A DNA stretch of 19,332 bases. It comes from UBA1020 sp965649685 (lineage in GTDB: Bacteria > Patescibacteriota > Saccharimonadia > Saccharimonadales > Saccharimonadaceae). Positions 6,207-13,258 of this stretch are shown in pieces. The DNA lies in contig CBFGLU010000014.1 of NCBI GenBank assembly GCA_965649685.1, positions 1 through 19,332 on the forward strand, given 5' to 3'. The translations under genes were made by a program, and so were the position numbers. Positions within the stretch are counted from its first letter, which is position 1. Each line of letters begins with the position of its first letter. The notes beneath the pieces were generated by a model, which was not told the origin of the DNA, ran no database searches, and worked only from the letters and a program-made list of their open reading frames with translations.

Positions 6207-7289
6207 TTATTTTGAAACGTTGAAGCGGAACTCGACCACGTCGCCAGGTTGCATGACGTAGTCTTTTCCTTCGGTACGGAGTTTGCCGGCGCTTTTGGCG
6301 GCCGTTTCAGAACCGGCTTCGATGAGGGCATCGTAATCGACCACCTGGGCGGCGATGAAGCCACGTTCGAAATCGGTATGGATGACGCCGGCGGCCTGCG
6401 GGGCGGTGAAGCCTTTCTTGATCGTCCAGGCGCGGACTTCCTTCGGGCCGGCCGTCAGATAACTCTGCAGTCCCAGCGTGTCGTAGGCGGCATGGATCAG
6501 TTGGTTCAAGCCACGTGCTTCGATGCCATAGCTCTCTAGCAACTCTTTGGCCTCCATGTCGTCTAGGCCACGCAGCTCTTCTTCCAGCTTGGCGCAGATG
6601 AAGACGCTATGCGCAGGAGCGACCAGTTTTTCCAGTTCGGCCTTCTTGCCATCGTCGGCAACGGTCTTCTCATCGACGTTGAATGCGTAGATGACGGGTT
6701 TGGCTGTCAGTAAGTGCAGGTCAGAGATGGCATCGTGATCGAGCGACGGCAGGGTAGACAGGGGGGTACCTTCGTTAAGATGACGCTGCAGGGTTTCCAA
6801 ATAGCCCATCTCGCTGCGACGGGCTGGATTAGCCTTTGCCTCCTTGGCGAGCTTCGGCAGGCGGTTCTCAATGGTCTGCAGGTCGGCCAGGATCAGTTCG
6901 GTGTTGATGACCGAGATATCCGCGGCTGGGTCGATGGTGTCGTTCACGTGAACAATGTCGTTGTTCACGAAGGCGCGCACCACGTGGATGATGGCGTCGG
7001 TGTTGCGGATGTTGGCTAGGAACTGGTTGCCCAGGCCTTCGCCCTTGGAAGCTCCGGCAACGAGGCCGGCGATGTCCACGAAGGTGACGGTGGCCGGAAT
7101 CAGCTTTTCGGCCGAATACATTTCCTGTAGACGGTTCAGACGGGCATCCGGTACCGGCACGATCCCGGTGTTAGGCTCGATGGTAGCGAACGGATAGTTG
7201 GCTGCCAGGATTTCGCTGTCAGTCAGGGCGTTGAAGAGGGTAGACTTACCGACGTTAGGTAAGCCGACAATACCGATGGATAGACTCAT
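6207..7289 (-). CDS. ychF: Redox-regulated ATPase YchF (OLA1/Obg-family)
   Basis: A universally conserved P-loop ATPase of the Obg family that binds ribosomes and is linked to stress responses. The 360-residue length matches the family (about 363). The P-loop GLPNVGKST is at 9-17, switch I is 'NYPFATIEPN' (31-40) and G3 is DIAGL (72-76). The G4 motif near residue 203 reads NVDE instead of NKxD, the change that gives YchF its ATP rather than GTP preference. A TGS domain forms the last 85 or so residues ('AWTIKKGFTAPQAAGVIHTDFERGF'). It is the only gene on the minus strand and is convergent with the sortase. No Shine-Dalgarno site precedes the ATG; a -10 element ends 9 nt upstream, so the mRNA is probably near-leaderless. 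Confidence 0.97.
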   Translation of the reverse strand: MSLSIGIVGLPNVGKSTLFNALTDSEILAANYPFATIEPNTGIVPVPDARLNRLQEMYSAEKLIPATVTFVDIAGLVAGASKGEGLGNQFLANIRNTDAIIHVVRAFVNNDIVHVNDTIDPAADISVINTELILADLQTIENRLPKLAKEAKANPARRSEMGYLETLQRHLNEGTPLSTLPSLDHDAISDLHLLTAKPVIYAFNVDEKTVADDGKKAELEKLVAPAHSVFICAKLEEELRGLDDMEAKELLESYGIEARGLNQLIHAAYDTLGLQSYLTAGPKEVRAWTIKKGFTAPQAAGVIHTDFERGFIAAQVVDYDALIEAGSETAAKSAGKLRTEGKDYVMQPGDVVEFRFNVSK

Positions 7290-7298
7290 ATACAGTCT

Positions 7299-7307
7299 AT
7301 TGTAACA
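7299..7307 (-). promoter_or_regulatory. Extended -10 promoter of ychF (near-leaderless)
   Basis: On the minus strand TG (7307-7306), one base, then TACAAT (7304-7299). Only 9 nt separate it from the ATG at 7289, so transcription should start within about 4 nt of the start codon. No good -35 is visible at 17-18 nt spacing. Confidence 0.6.
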
Positions 7308-7328
7308 GAGGTAGATGGTGTTGGCGAG

Positions 7329-7351
7329 CCTCTTTTCATTCTCCTAAGAGG
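7329..7351. promoter_or_regulatory. Short inverted repeat between divergent ychF and TPR-gene promoters
   Basis: CCTCTT (7329-7334) and AAGAGG (7346-7351) are exact reverse complements 11 nt apart, overlapping the -35 area of the rightward promoter. The spacing could suit a dimeric regulator, but a 6-bp match is weak evidence. Confidence 0.2.
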
Positions 7352-7353
7352 TG

Positions 7354-7362
7354 TGCTACCAT
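7354..7362 (+). promoter_or_regulatory. Extended -10 promoter of the TPR/Ig-repeat operon
   Basis: TG (7354-7355), one base, then TACCAT (7357-7362), with a loose -35 (TTCATT, 7334-7339) at 17 nt. The hexamer ends 9 nt before ATG 7372, again predicting a near-leaderless mRNA. Confidence 0.45.
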
Positions 7363-7371
7363 AAGCGGTAA

Positions 7372-7854
7372 ATGAAGCATCGTCATGAAAGTATGGAAGG
7401 GCGGAGTGTGAAGAAGGTACTTTTAATCGTGACAGCGGTGTTGGTGCTCGGCGCAACTGCCGCGGCTGGCTGGTTCTATTTCAACGGGCAAAGTCAGAAA
7501 CAACCCGAGAAGCCGGTAACGGCCGAAGAAAGGGAGAAGCAGAAAGCATGCGTTGACGACGTCCAGAACGATGATGCTCAGATTAAGGCCTGCTCTGAAC
7601 TGTCAAATTATTATATGAACAGTGGTGACAAGCAAAAAGCGGTTGAATCGGCTCAGACCGCGGTCGATGTGAAACCGACGGTCGAAACGTATGCGCTGCT
7701 CGCCGCCGCCGCTGAGAGTGCAGGCGATATCGATGCAGCTATCGCGGCCTACGAGAAAGCGGCTGCCATGTCACCCAAGACTTCACTGAATGATGCCCGG
7801 AGTGACTATAGCTATTATACCGGCCAGGCGGAACGTCTGAGGAACCGGGCATGA
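7372..7854 (+). CDS. Membrane-anchored TPR-like protein
   Basis: The 160-residue product has a basic N-terminus, one membrane helix (about 16-36) and an outward-facing charged stretch. Two TPR-like helix pairs follow (about 71-104, 'SNYYMNSGDKQKAVESAQTA'; and 105-138, 'AESAGDIDAAIAAYEKAAAM'). Cys60 and Cys74 could form a disulfide outside the membrane. TPR domains mediate protein-protein contacts. It overlaps the next gene by 4 nt (ATGA), so the two products are probably partners; it may help export or place the Ig-repeat protein. I chose ATG 7372 because a -10 lies 9 nt upstream, the spacing seen at other starts here. GTG 7408 with GGAAGGG upstream is the alternative and would give an MKKVLLIV start. 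Confidence 0.85.
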   Translation: MKHRHESMEGRSVKKVLLIVTAVLVLGATAAAGWFYFNGQSQKQPEKPVTAEEREKQKACVDDVQNDDAQIKACSELSNYYMNSGDKQKAVESAQTAVDVKPTVETYALLAAAAESAGDIDAAIAAYEKAAAMSPKTSLNDARSDYSYYTGQAERLRNRA

Positions 7855-10505
7855 TGCGTATCCATCTCTCGTTCATACCTGTTGCTATTTTCGTTGGAAC
7901 GCTGGTATCAGTGGCCATGGCCATTTCCGGCTCTTCGACCGCCGCTGCGGCATATTGTGGTACAGGTTATTTTACGGGCAATACCGGTTGTACTGACCTA
8001 TCGTATTCAGACGACGTATTTTCGGGACGCACCTCTAGCTCTTCTCCAGACGCCGTGCCGGATTGGGCTGCGAATTCGAAGGAAGGCTTCATCACCTACA
8101 TAGAGAACCGATTGAACGGTGGCGCAAGAGACAGGACGGGTGCCGCATTGGTCGTTAACCAGATGGTCGGAGCAGGCACTGGCGGTGGTAACCCAGGAAA
8201 AGATAGGACCCCCTCGGCATCCATGATGAACGAATGGCGTTCACGTCTACGCAGCAGCAAGGTAACAATGGACCGGGTCTTCGCCGACCCTAATGGTTAC
8301 GGAAATGGCCGGATCTCGTTTTACGATCAAGGCCTAAATGATGACTTCTTCACGAACTATAACCCAGGCGGTCGTCGGCTGATCCTCTTCAAGGTCAATG
8401 GCGTCGTGAAGTATGTGGTGGAAAAACCTTGTGGTAACCCAGTAGGAGGGTTCGCCGCGGGAATTCCGGATGTCCTTGAATTCAGCCTTGGAGCGGACTC
8501 ATGGGTAAAGCATCGGAACGGAAATAATACGGATCAGTCGGAGCGACGGGTGGGTGAGTCGTTCACCTTCAATCACCAGATAAAGAATAATGGCCCTGAT
8601 GGTATGGGTGGCCGCTTCCTGAATGCGTATTCGGAGTGGTTCGGTGGCTATAAAGACGGAGACGGCAGGACAGTGAACTGTGATGACTCCAACGGTTTGC
8701 CCGATGGGGCTACCACGGGTAACAGATGCGATCACAGCTTCACAATCCCTACCAGTGCGCCGGCCGGGGTGAATTATTGTCAACGTGTGGTCGCTTCGCC
8801 GAGAGCTCACAATAATAGTTCAGCCATCGGCTCCGGGAATGCATGTATGAGAGTGACTCCCGAATGGCATCTTGCCAATGAATCAAGCGTTGTGACTGCG
8901 CCTGCCGCCGGACTCTTCGGCTATGAAGCGCTAGCCGGTGACGCGTATGGTTTCAGGCACCGTGTGGCCAACGATAAGTATCATCATATGAACAGCACCG
9001 ACAGCTATGGCCTGAATGGTACTCGTGTGTGGGTAGAAGGGCGCTATAACAACGAGGGGTGGAACGAGATTGCTGGCACCTCCCGTATCATGAAGCGTGC
9101 AGAGAATAATATTGAACAAATAGATAACGCAGGTACGCTACGGGCTGGTTTCGCAGCCGGCGATCGATACTGTCAGCGCATGCGCGCCGAACACAGAAGT
9201 GGTGTCGGCGGTAGCTACAGTGGTTCCGTCACGTCCACTCCGGTCTGTATCGACGGCCGACGGGAGTTCAACCTGATTCCAAGTGCCAGCCTGACGCCGA
9301 GCGCGGGTGCCGAAGCCGGTTCGAACGTCCGGGTTCAGCCGGTGGTCAACAACGAAGGGCCGTCGATGAGTCGAGACGAGACTGATTGGCTGTTAGCCCG
9401 TTTTGTCGTGCCGTCGGGCTTACCGGTCCCCGGTACTGCCACGGGCACGGGTGCGCCATGTGCGCATTATGCGAACGGTTGTCTGACGATGGTTCAGGGT
9501 ATCGGCGGCTTCGCAGCTGGCAACCCAAGTACCTTCACCAGGGTGAGTGGCGCTACCTATGCGGCGCAGAACTTCACGGTTCCTGATACCGCCACCGTAG
9601 GCACGAAGTACTGTTTCGCGCTATCAGTACGGCCGAACGACCATACCACTACCGACCGTTGGCGTTACGGTACGCCAAGCTGTGTCGTGGTAGGTGTGAA
9701 GCCGCATGTGGCCGTGTGGGGGCATGACCTGAAGGTTGGAGGCGTTATCGATACCGGTACCTCGCGCATCAGCGGTCGGACCTACGGCAGCTGGGGCGAA
9801 TACGGCGTGCTTTCTAACGGCATCAACAATGCGATGGCCTCTGCCGGCGGTTTCGTGAACGGAGACCCGAGCGCCGCGCAAGATGACTGGAGCCTGCTGA
9901 CGTTTGCCAACACGGCGACCGGGGGTCCGTCGCCGTTCGGTTTCTATAACGGTGTCAATGCCTTTACTGTCAACCAAAGTGGCGCGCTCATCATCAACGG
10001 CGACACCAGTATGCCGTCGGGTAGCTACGCTTCGCCGTTCGGCGCCGGCTATAAGCGGGTAGTCCGCATCAACGGCACCTTACGGATTACGGATAACCTT
10101 GAGTATCAGAACGGTCCGTATACCTCGATCGGCAGTATTCCGCGGGTGGTGCTGATTGCCGACGACATCATCATCGACGCGGACGTAACCAGGATTGATC
10201 CGTGGCTGGTCGCAAACCGTATCGCCACCTGTAGCGCAGCCAATGATGCCGGTAATTACTTCCCGCTGCCAAGCCAGGTCAGCCTTAGTACGACGATGTG
10301 CCAGAACTCGCTTCGGTTCAACTCCCCAGTGGTGGCCAACCAGCTATACCCATACCGTACTACCAACACGGCAGACGACAGTGATGTCGCGGCTGAAATC
10401 TTCAACCTGCGCGCGGATGTCTTCCTGTCGTCGTACGCCGGTGGAGGCATTGCCAATCCGGTGGCCTCAACCGATTTGGTGACTGGCGTCCCACCGCGTT
10501 TCTAG
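7851..10505 (+). CDS. Large secreted protein with three Cys-paired Ig-like repeats, probable surface or pilus-associated adhesin
   Basis: An 884-residue protein of unproven function. A signal peptide ends near residue 34 (AAAA before Y35-C36). An N-terminal domain (about 36-206) closes with 'VEKPCGNPVGG'. Three divergent beta repeats follow (about 207-335, 338-468, 472-612), each ending in a 'GxxYCxxxxxxP' strand and a later S/T-x-x-C-hydrophobic strand, consistent with an internal disulfide. The C-terminal region (about 613-884) begins 'HVAVWGHDLKVGG', has 'GSWGEYGVLSNG' and then a repeating hydrophobic pattern ('VVRINGTLRITDN', 'VVLIADDIIIDADVT') suggesting a beta-helix. There is no sorting signal or C-terminal membrane helix, so it must be held by a partner. 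Overlap with the TPR gene and position just before pilM suggest a T4P-linked adhesin in the role of PilY1, without recognisable PilY1 sequence. Confidence 0.85.
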   Translation: MMRIHLSFIPVAIFVGTLVSVAMAISGSSTAAAAYCGTGYFTGNTGCTDLSYSDDVFSGRTSSSSPDAVPDWAANSKEGFITYIENRLNGGARDRTGAALVVNQMVGAGTGGGNPGKDRTPSASMMNEWRSRLRSSKVTMDRVFADPNGYGNGRISFYDQGLNDDFFTNYNPGGRRLILFKVNGVVKYVVEKPCGNPVGGFAAGIPDVLEFSLGADSWVKHRNGNNTDQSERRVGESFTFNHQIKNNGPDGMGGRFLNAYSEWFGGYKDGDGRTVNCDDSNGLPDGATTGNRCDHSFTIPTSAPAGVNYCQRVVASPRAHNNSSAIGSGNACMRVTPEWHLANESSVVTAPAAGLFGYEALAGDAYGFRHRVANDKYHHMNSTDSYGLNGTRVWVEGRYNNEGWNEIAGTSRIMKRAENNIEQIDNAGTLRAGFAAGDRYCQRMRAEHRSGVGGSYSGSVTSTPVCIDGRREFNLIPSASLTPSAGAEAGSNVRVQPVVNNEGPSMSRDETDWLLARFVVPSGLPVPGTATGTGAPCAHYANGCLTMVQGIGGFAAGNPSTFTRVSGATYAAQNFTVPDTATVGTKYCFALSVRPNDHTTTDRWRYGTPSCVVVGVKPHVAVWGHDLKVGGVIDTGTSRISGRTYGSWGEYGVLSNGINNAMASAGGFVNGDPSAAQDDWSLLTFANTATGGPSPFGFYNGVNAFTVNQSGALIINGDTSMPSGSYASPFGAGYKRVVRINGTLRITDNLEYQNGPYTSIGSIPRVVLIADDIIIDADVTRIDPWLVANRIATCSAANDAGNYFPLPSQVSLSTTMCQNSLRFNSPVVANQLYPYRTTNTADDSDVAAEIFNLRADVFLSSYAGGGIANPVASTDLVTGVPPRF

Positions 10506-10519
10506 GCGGTTGAAAACGC

Positions 10520-10548
10520 TTGCCGGGGGTATACCGCTTATGTATAAT
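10520..10548 (+). promoter_or_regulatory. Promoter of the pilM operon (near-leaderless)
   Basis: TTGCCG (10520-10525), a 17-nt spacer, and TATAAT (10543-10548). Ten nt separate the hexamer from ATG 10559. The GAGG (10549-10552) that could act as a Shine-Dalgarno site lies upstream of the predicted start site, so it could help only read-through transcripts. The 13-mer at 10539-10551 is identical to the one before pilD (17927-17939). Confidence 0.65.
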
Positions 10549-10558
10549 GAGGCGTAAT

Positions 10559-11608
10559 ATGGCATTAGTAAAAAGTGTGGGCGACTTCTTCGGACTGGAT
10601 ATTGGCACGAATGCCGTCCGGGTAGTCCAACTGAGCCAGGGCGGACAGGGCAGCTGGAACCTGACGCACTACGGCTATGCGCCAGTCGATTCGAAAACTA
10701 CGGCATCCGATTCTCCAGAGTCTCGCCACCGCCTGGGTGAGATCATCATGACCGCCATCGGCCAATCGGGTATCAAGACCCGAGATGTCGCCATCGGTCT
10801 ACCGAGTCAGAAGACCTTCACGACCGTCATCGACGTTCCAGCGATGAGCGAAGCCGAGCTGAAGAGCACCATCAAGTACCAGATTGACCAATACATTCCG
10901 ATGTCGGTTGATGAGGCCAAGGTGGACTGGAAGCTACTTGGCCAAAGCCTGCACGACCCGAAGCAACAGGAAGTGCTGCTGACATCCACGGCTATCGCCT
11001 ACGCGGAAGACCGTCTTGAATTTATCGAAAGCCTCGGTCTGAACGTCATCGCGGCCGAACCGGACCCGATTGCCATGATCCGTTCGTTGCTACCGGTCGG
11101 CGTGACTGACGCGCGCCTGCTGGTCGATATGGGCGAACAGTCGACTGATATCGCCATCACGTACGGTGACGCGCCGCGTCTGGTGCGCACCATTCCGGTC
11201 GGTCTGAGCTCGCTCCTGAAGGCGATCACCACCAATCTGAACGTCCAGGAGGACCAGGCTCGCCAGTTCGTACTCAAGTTCGGTCTGGCCCCCGACCGGT
11301 TGGATGGCCAAGTGTTGCGCGCGCTTGAGAGTACGCTCGATAACTTCACAAGTGAACTTACCAAGTCGATCAAGTTCTTCCAGACACGTTATGCCAGCAC
11401 TCCTGTCGGCGGAATTCTGCTGGCGGGCTACGCCAGCAGCACGCCGCGTTTCGGCGAGTATGTCGCCGCTAAGACCGGCGTCAAAGCCGAGGCGGCCAAT
11501 CCATGGCAGAAGGTACGTGTCTCGCAGTCCGATCAGCAGCAGCTGCTGCCGATCATGCACGAATTCGCCACCGTGGTAGGTCTTGCGCAACGGAGTAACA
11601 AGGTATGA
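10559..11608 (+). CDS. pilM: Type IV pilus assembly protein PilM, actin-like ATPase
   Basis: A cytoplasmic FtsA/actin-like protein that binds the N-terminal tail of PilN and links the inner-membrane alignment complex to the motors. The 349-residue product has phosphate-1 motif 'FGLDIGTNAVRVVQL' (about 11-25), an inserted 1C-like segment with 'DVPAMSEAELKSTIKYQIDQYIP', phosphate-2 motif 'LLVDMGEQSTDIAI' and adenosine motif 'GGILLAGYASSTPRF'. Length and domain order match the family. ATG 10559 is preferred over an upstream in-frame TTG (10520), which would place the start inside the promoter. The stop overlaps pilN (ATGA), so coupling is likely. Confidence 0.96.
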   Translation: MALVKSVGDFFGLDIGTNAVRVVQLSQGGQGSWNLTHYGYAPVDSKTTASDSPESRHRLGEIIMTAIGQSGIKTRDVAIGLPSQKTFTTVIDVPAMSEAELKSTIKYQIDQYIPMSVDEAKVDWKLLGQSLHDPKQQEVLLTSTAIAYAEDRLEFIESLGLNVIAAEPDPIAMIRSLLPVGVTDARLLVDMGEQSTDIAITYGDAPRLVRTIPVGLSSLLKAITTNLNVQEDQARQFVLKFGLAPDRLDGQVLRALESTLDNFTSELTKSIKFFQTRYASTPVGGILLAGYASSTPRFGEYVAAKTGVKAEAANPWQKVRVSQSDQQQLLPIMHEFATVVGLAQRSNKV

Positions 11609-12330
11609 TTGAGATCAACCTGATTCCTGACGTCAAGTTGGAACTCCTGAAGGCTAACCGCCAGCGTAAGACGGTGATCTCGATCTCGATCGTGGTCGCC
11701 ATCGCAGCCGTCGGCGTGGTCGTGCTACTTGGGCTGTATACTTTCGGTGCCCAGGCTATCGCCAATGCATTGGCCGATACCGCGATAAAGAACGAAAGCC
11801 AGAAGCTTAACGAAGTCGAGGACCTTTCGAAGACCCTGACGATTCAGAACCAGCTGAAGACCCTACAGCAACAACACAAAGAGAAAGTGATAAGCTCACG
11901 CCTATTCGACATCATCAGCACCACCGTACCGGAAGGTGAGAATAACGTAGCCGTGTCACGTATCTCGCTCGACACCGAGGAGAACCTTATCTCACTCGAA
12001 GGTGAGGCCGCCAACGGCTACGAGGCGTTGGAAGTGTTCAAGAAGACCATCGCTCAGACCACCTTCAGCTACAATGAGGGCGGTGAGGCGAAGGAAGCGG
12101 TCAAGATCGCCGAAAGCATCCTAGATGGTGAACGACGCTATGGCGAAGACGCCGATGGCAACCGCGTGCTGCGCTTCTCGCTCAGCTTCACATACCCGGA
12201 TGAACTGTTCGCACAGACTTCCGAGCAGGGCCGCATCAATGCACCTGACCGTCAGAACGCGACCGACTCGGCCAAGGGCGTACCGACCAGCCTGTTCACC
12301 AACGGCGAATCTGCCGAGGAGCTGCAATAA
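11605..12330 (+). CDS. pilN: Type IV pilus assembly protein PilN
   Basis: A bitopic membrane protein of the pilus alignment complex. The N-terminus carries INLIP (residues 4-8), the motif that PilN inserts into PilM, followed by a basic stretch, one membrane helix (about 24-48) and a coiled coil (about 58-95, 'NQLKTLQQQHKEKV'). A C-terminal domain of alternating strands and helices (about 100-205) resembles the ferredoxin-like fold of PilN. A polar tail of roughly 40 residues, rich in Asn/Asp/Ser/Glu, extends beyond the usual end. The 241-residue length is slightly above typical PilN. It starts by 4-nt overlap with pilM and ends by overlap with pilO (TAATG), consistent with fixed stoichiometry of the two partners. 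Confidence 0.92.
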   Translation: MIEINLIPDVKLELLKANRQRKTVISISIVVAIAAVGVVVLLGLYTFGAQAIANALADTAIKNESQKLNEVEDLSKTLTIQNQLKTLQQQHKEKVISSRLFDIISTTVPEGENNVAVSRISLDTEENLISLEGEAANGYEALEVFKKTIAQTTFSYNEGGEAKEAVKIAESILDGERRYGEDADGNRVLRFSLSFTYPDELFAQTSEQGRINAPDRQNATDSAKGVPTSLFTNGESAEELQ

Positions 12331-13013
12331 TGGGTGACAAGAATATCGCGCTACGTAAGCGCCAACAGATCGAGAACGCGGGCAAGACGATGTTCCTGTG
12401 GGTGGCTGGAGCTGCCGCCATCGTAGGCCTGGCCCTGGTGCTTTCATTCTCCCTGTTCGAGCGCATCACCTTCAATCAGAAGGTAATCGACGAGAAAAAT
12501 GAGACCGCATCGACGCTACGCGAGAACAACGAGCTGGTCGAAGAACTGAAAGAGAACATCCGTGTCCTGAACACCGACCAAGGCCTGGTTGACACGCCAC
12601 GCGTCGAAGACTCGGAGCCGATCTCTGCCATCCTTGACGGTCTTCCATCAAGGGCCAACTCATCGGCGCTCGGAGCCTCACTGCAGCAGAAGTTGCTCGT
12701 GAACGGCGGTGTTTCCATCGACTCATTGGTAGTCGACCCCATCGCCGGGGTAGAGGACGATGAGGACAGCGATTCCGAAGCCGGCGAGAACGAGATTACG
12801 TTCCAGTTCGTCATCAGTGCCGCCGCCGGTCAATCTGGTGAGCAGGCGATGCGTGAAGTGCTGCGTAACATAGAGAAGTCCATCCGTGTCATCGATCTCG
12901 CTTCGTTGACCATTGAACAGTCGAACAACAAGATCACCCTAAGTGCGGAAGGCCGCGCCTTCTACCAGCCGGAGAAGAAGGTCGAATTAAGTGAAAAGGC
13001 GGTACGTCCATGA
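12330..13013 (+). CDS. pilO: Type IV pilus assembly protein PilO-like
   Basis: Partner of PilN in the alignment complex. The 227-residue product has a basic cytoplasmic N-terminus, one membrane helix (about 21-43) and a coiled coil (about 47-85, 'NNELVEELKENIRVLNTD'). A C-terminal alpha/beta domain (about 100-217) contains an acidic loop ('EDDEDSDSEAGENE') and the strand 'EITFQFVIS', in the place of PilO's ferredoxin-like fold. Sequence identity to classical PilO cannot be judged by eye; the call rests on architecture and its place after pilN. It overlaps pilN by one base and the following small gene by four (ATGA). Confidence 0.85.
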   Translation: MGDKNIALRKRQQIENAGKTMFLWVAGAAAIVGLALVLSFSLFERITFNQKVIDEKNETASTLRENNELVEELKENIRVLNTDQGLVDTPRVEDSEPISAILDGLPSRANSSALGASLQQKLLVNGGVSIDSLVVDPIAGVEDDEDSDSEAGENEITFQFVISAAAGQSGEQAMREVLRNIEKSIRVIDLASLTIEQSNNKITLSAEGRAFYQPEKKVELSEKAVRP

Positions 13014-13246
13014 AGTCCACCGACATCGCGATGATCATCTTGATCGCTTCCGTCAGCGTCATGCTCGCCTTCGGCGCGGTCAGCGCTATCCCGGGCCTGA
13101 AGCAGAGTGACGAACCGGTCAAAGTAAAGACGGCCGAAGCCTATACGGCCGACGTCGAAACCCCGAGCGAACGTATCTTCAATGAAGACGCCATCAATCC
13201 GACGGTCGACGTAACCATCGGCGGCTCGTCCGCCAGCGGGCAGTAG
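13010..13246 (+). CDS. Small single-pass membrane protein in the pilP position
   Basis: A 78-residue protein: a short N-terminus (MKSTD), one hydrophobic helix (about 6-30, 'IAMIILIASVSVMLAFGAVS') and a polar external tail of about 48 residues ending in Gly/Ser. I recognise no family. It starts by ATGA overlap with pilO and ends 12 nt before pilB, so it is embedded in the core pil operon. In the pilMNOPQ order of double-membrane bacteria this slot holds the lipoprotein PilP, which bridges to the secretin; no lipobox or PilP beta domain is present and no secretin follows. It may be a small third subunit of the PilN/PilO complex in a single-membrane cell. The function is inferred from position only. 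Confidence 0.8.
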   Translation: MKSTDIAMIILIASVSVMLAFGAVSAIPGLKQSDEPVKVKTAEAYTADVETPSERIFNEDAINPTVDVTIGGSSASGQ

Positions 13247-13258
13247 GGGGCTTTCCAC

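Noticed and set aside
10520..10558. Upstream in-frame TTG extension of pilM
   Set aside because: It would put the start codon at the -35 element and translate the promoter. ATG 10559 gives the normal PilM N-terminus.
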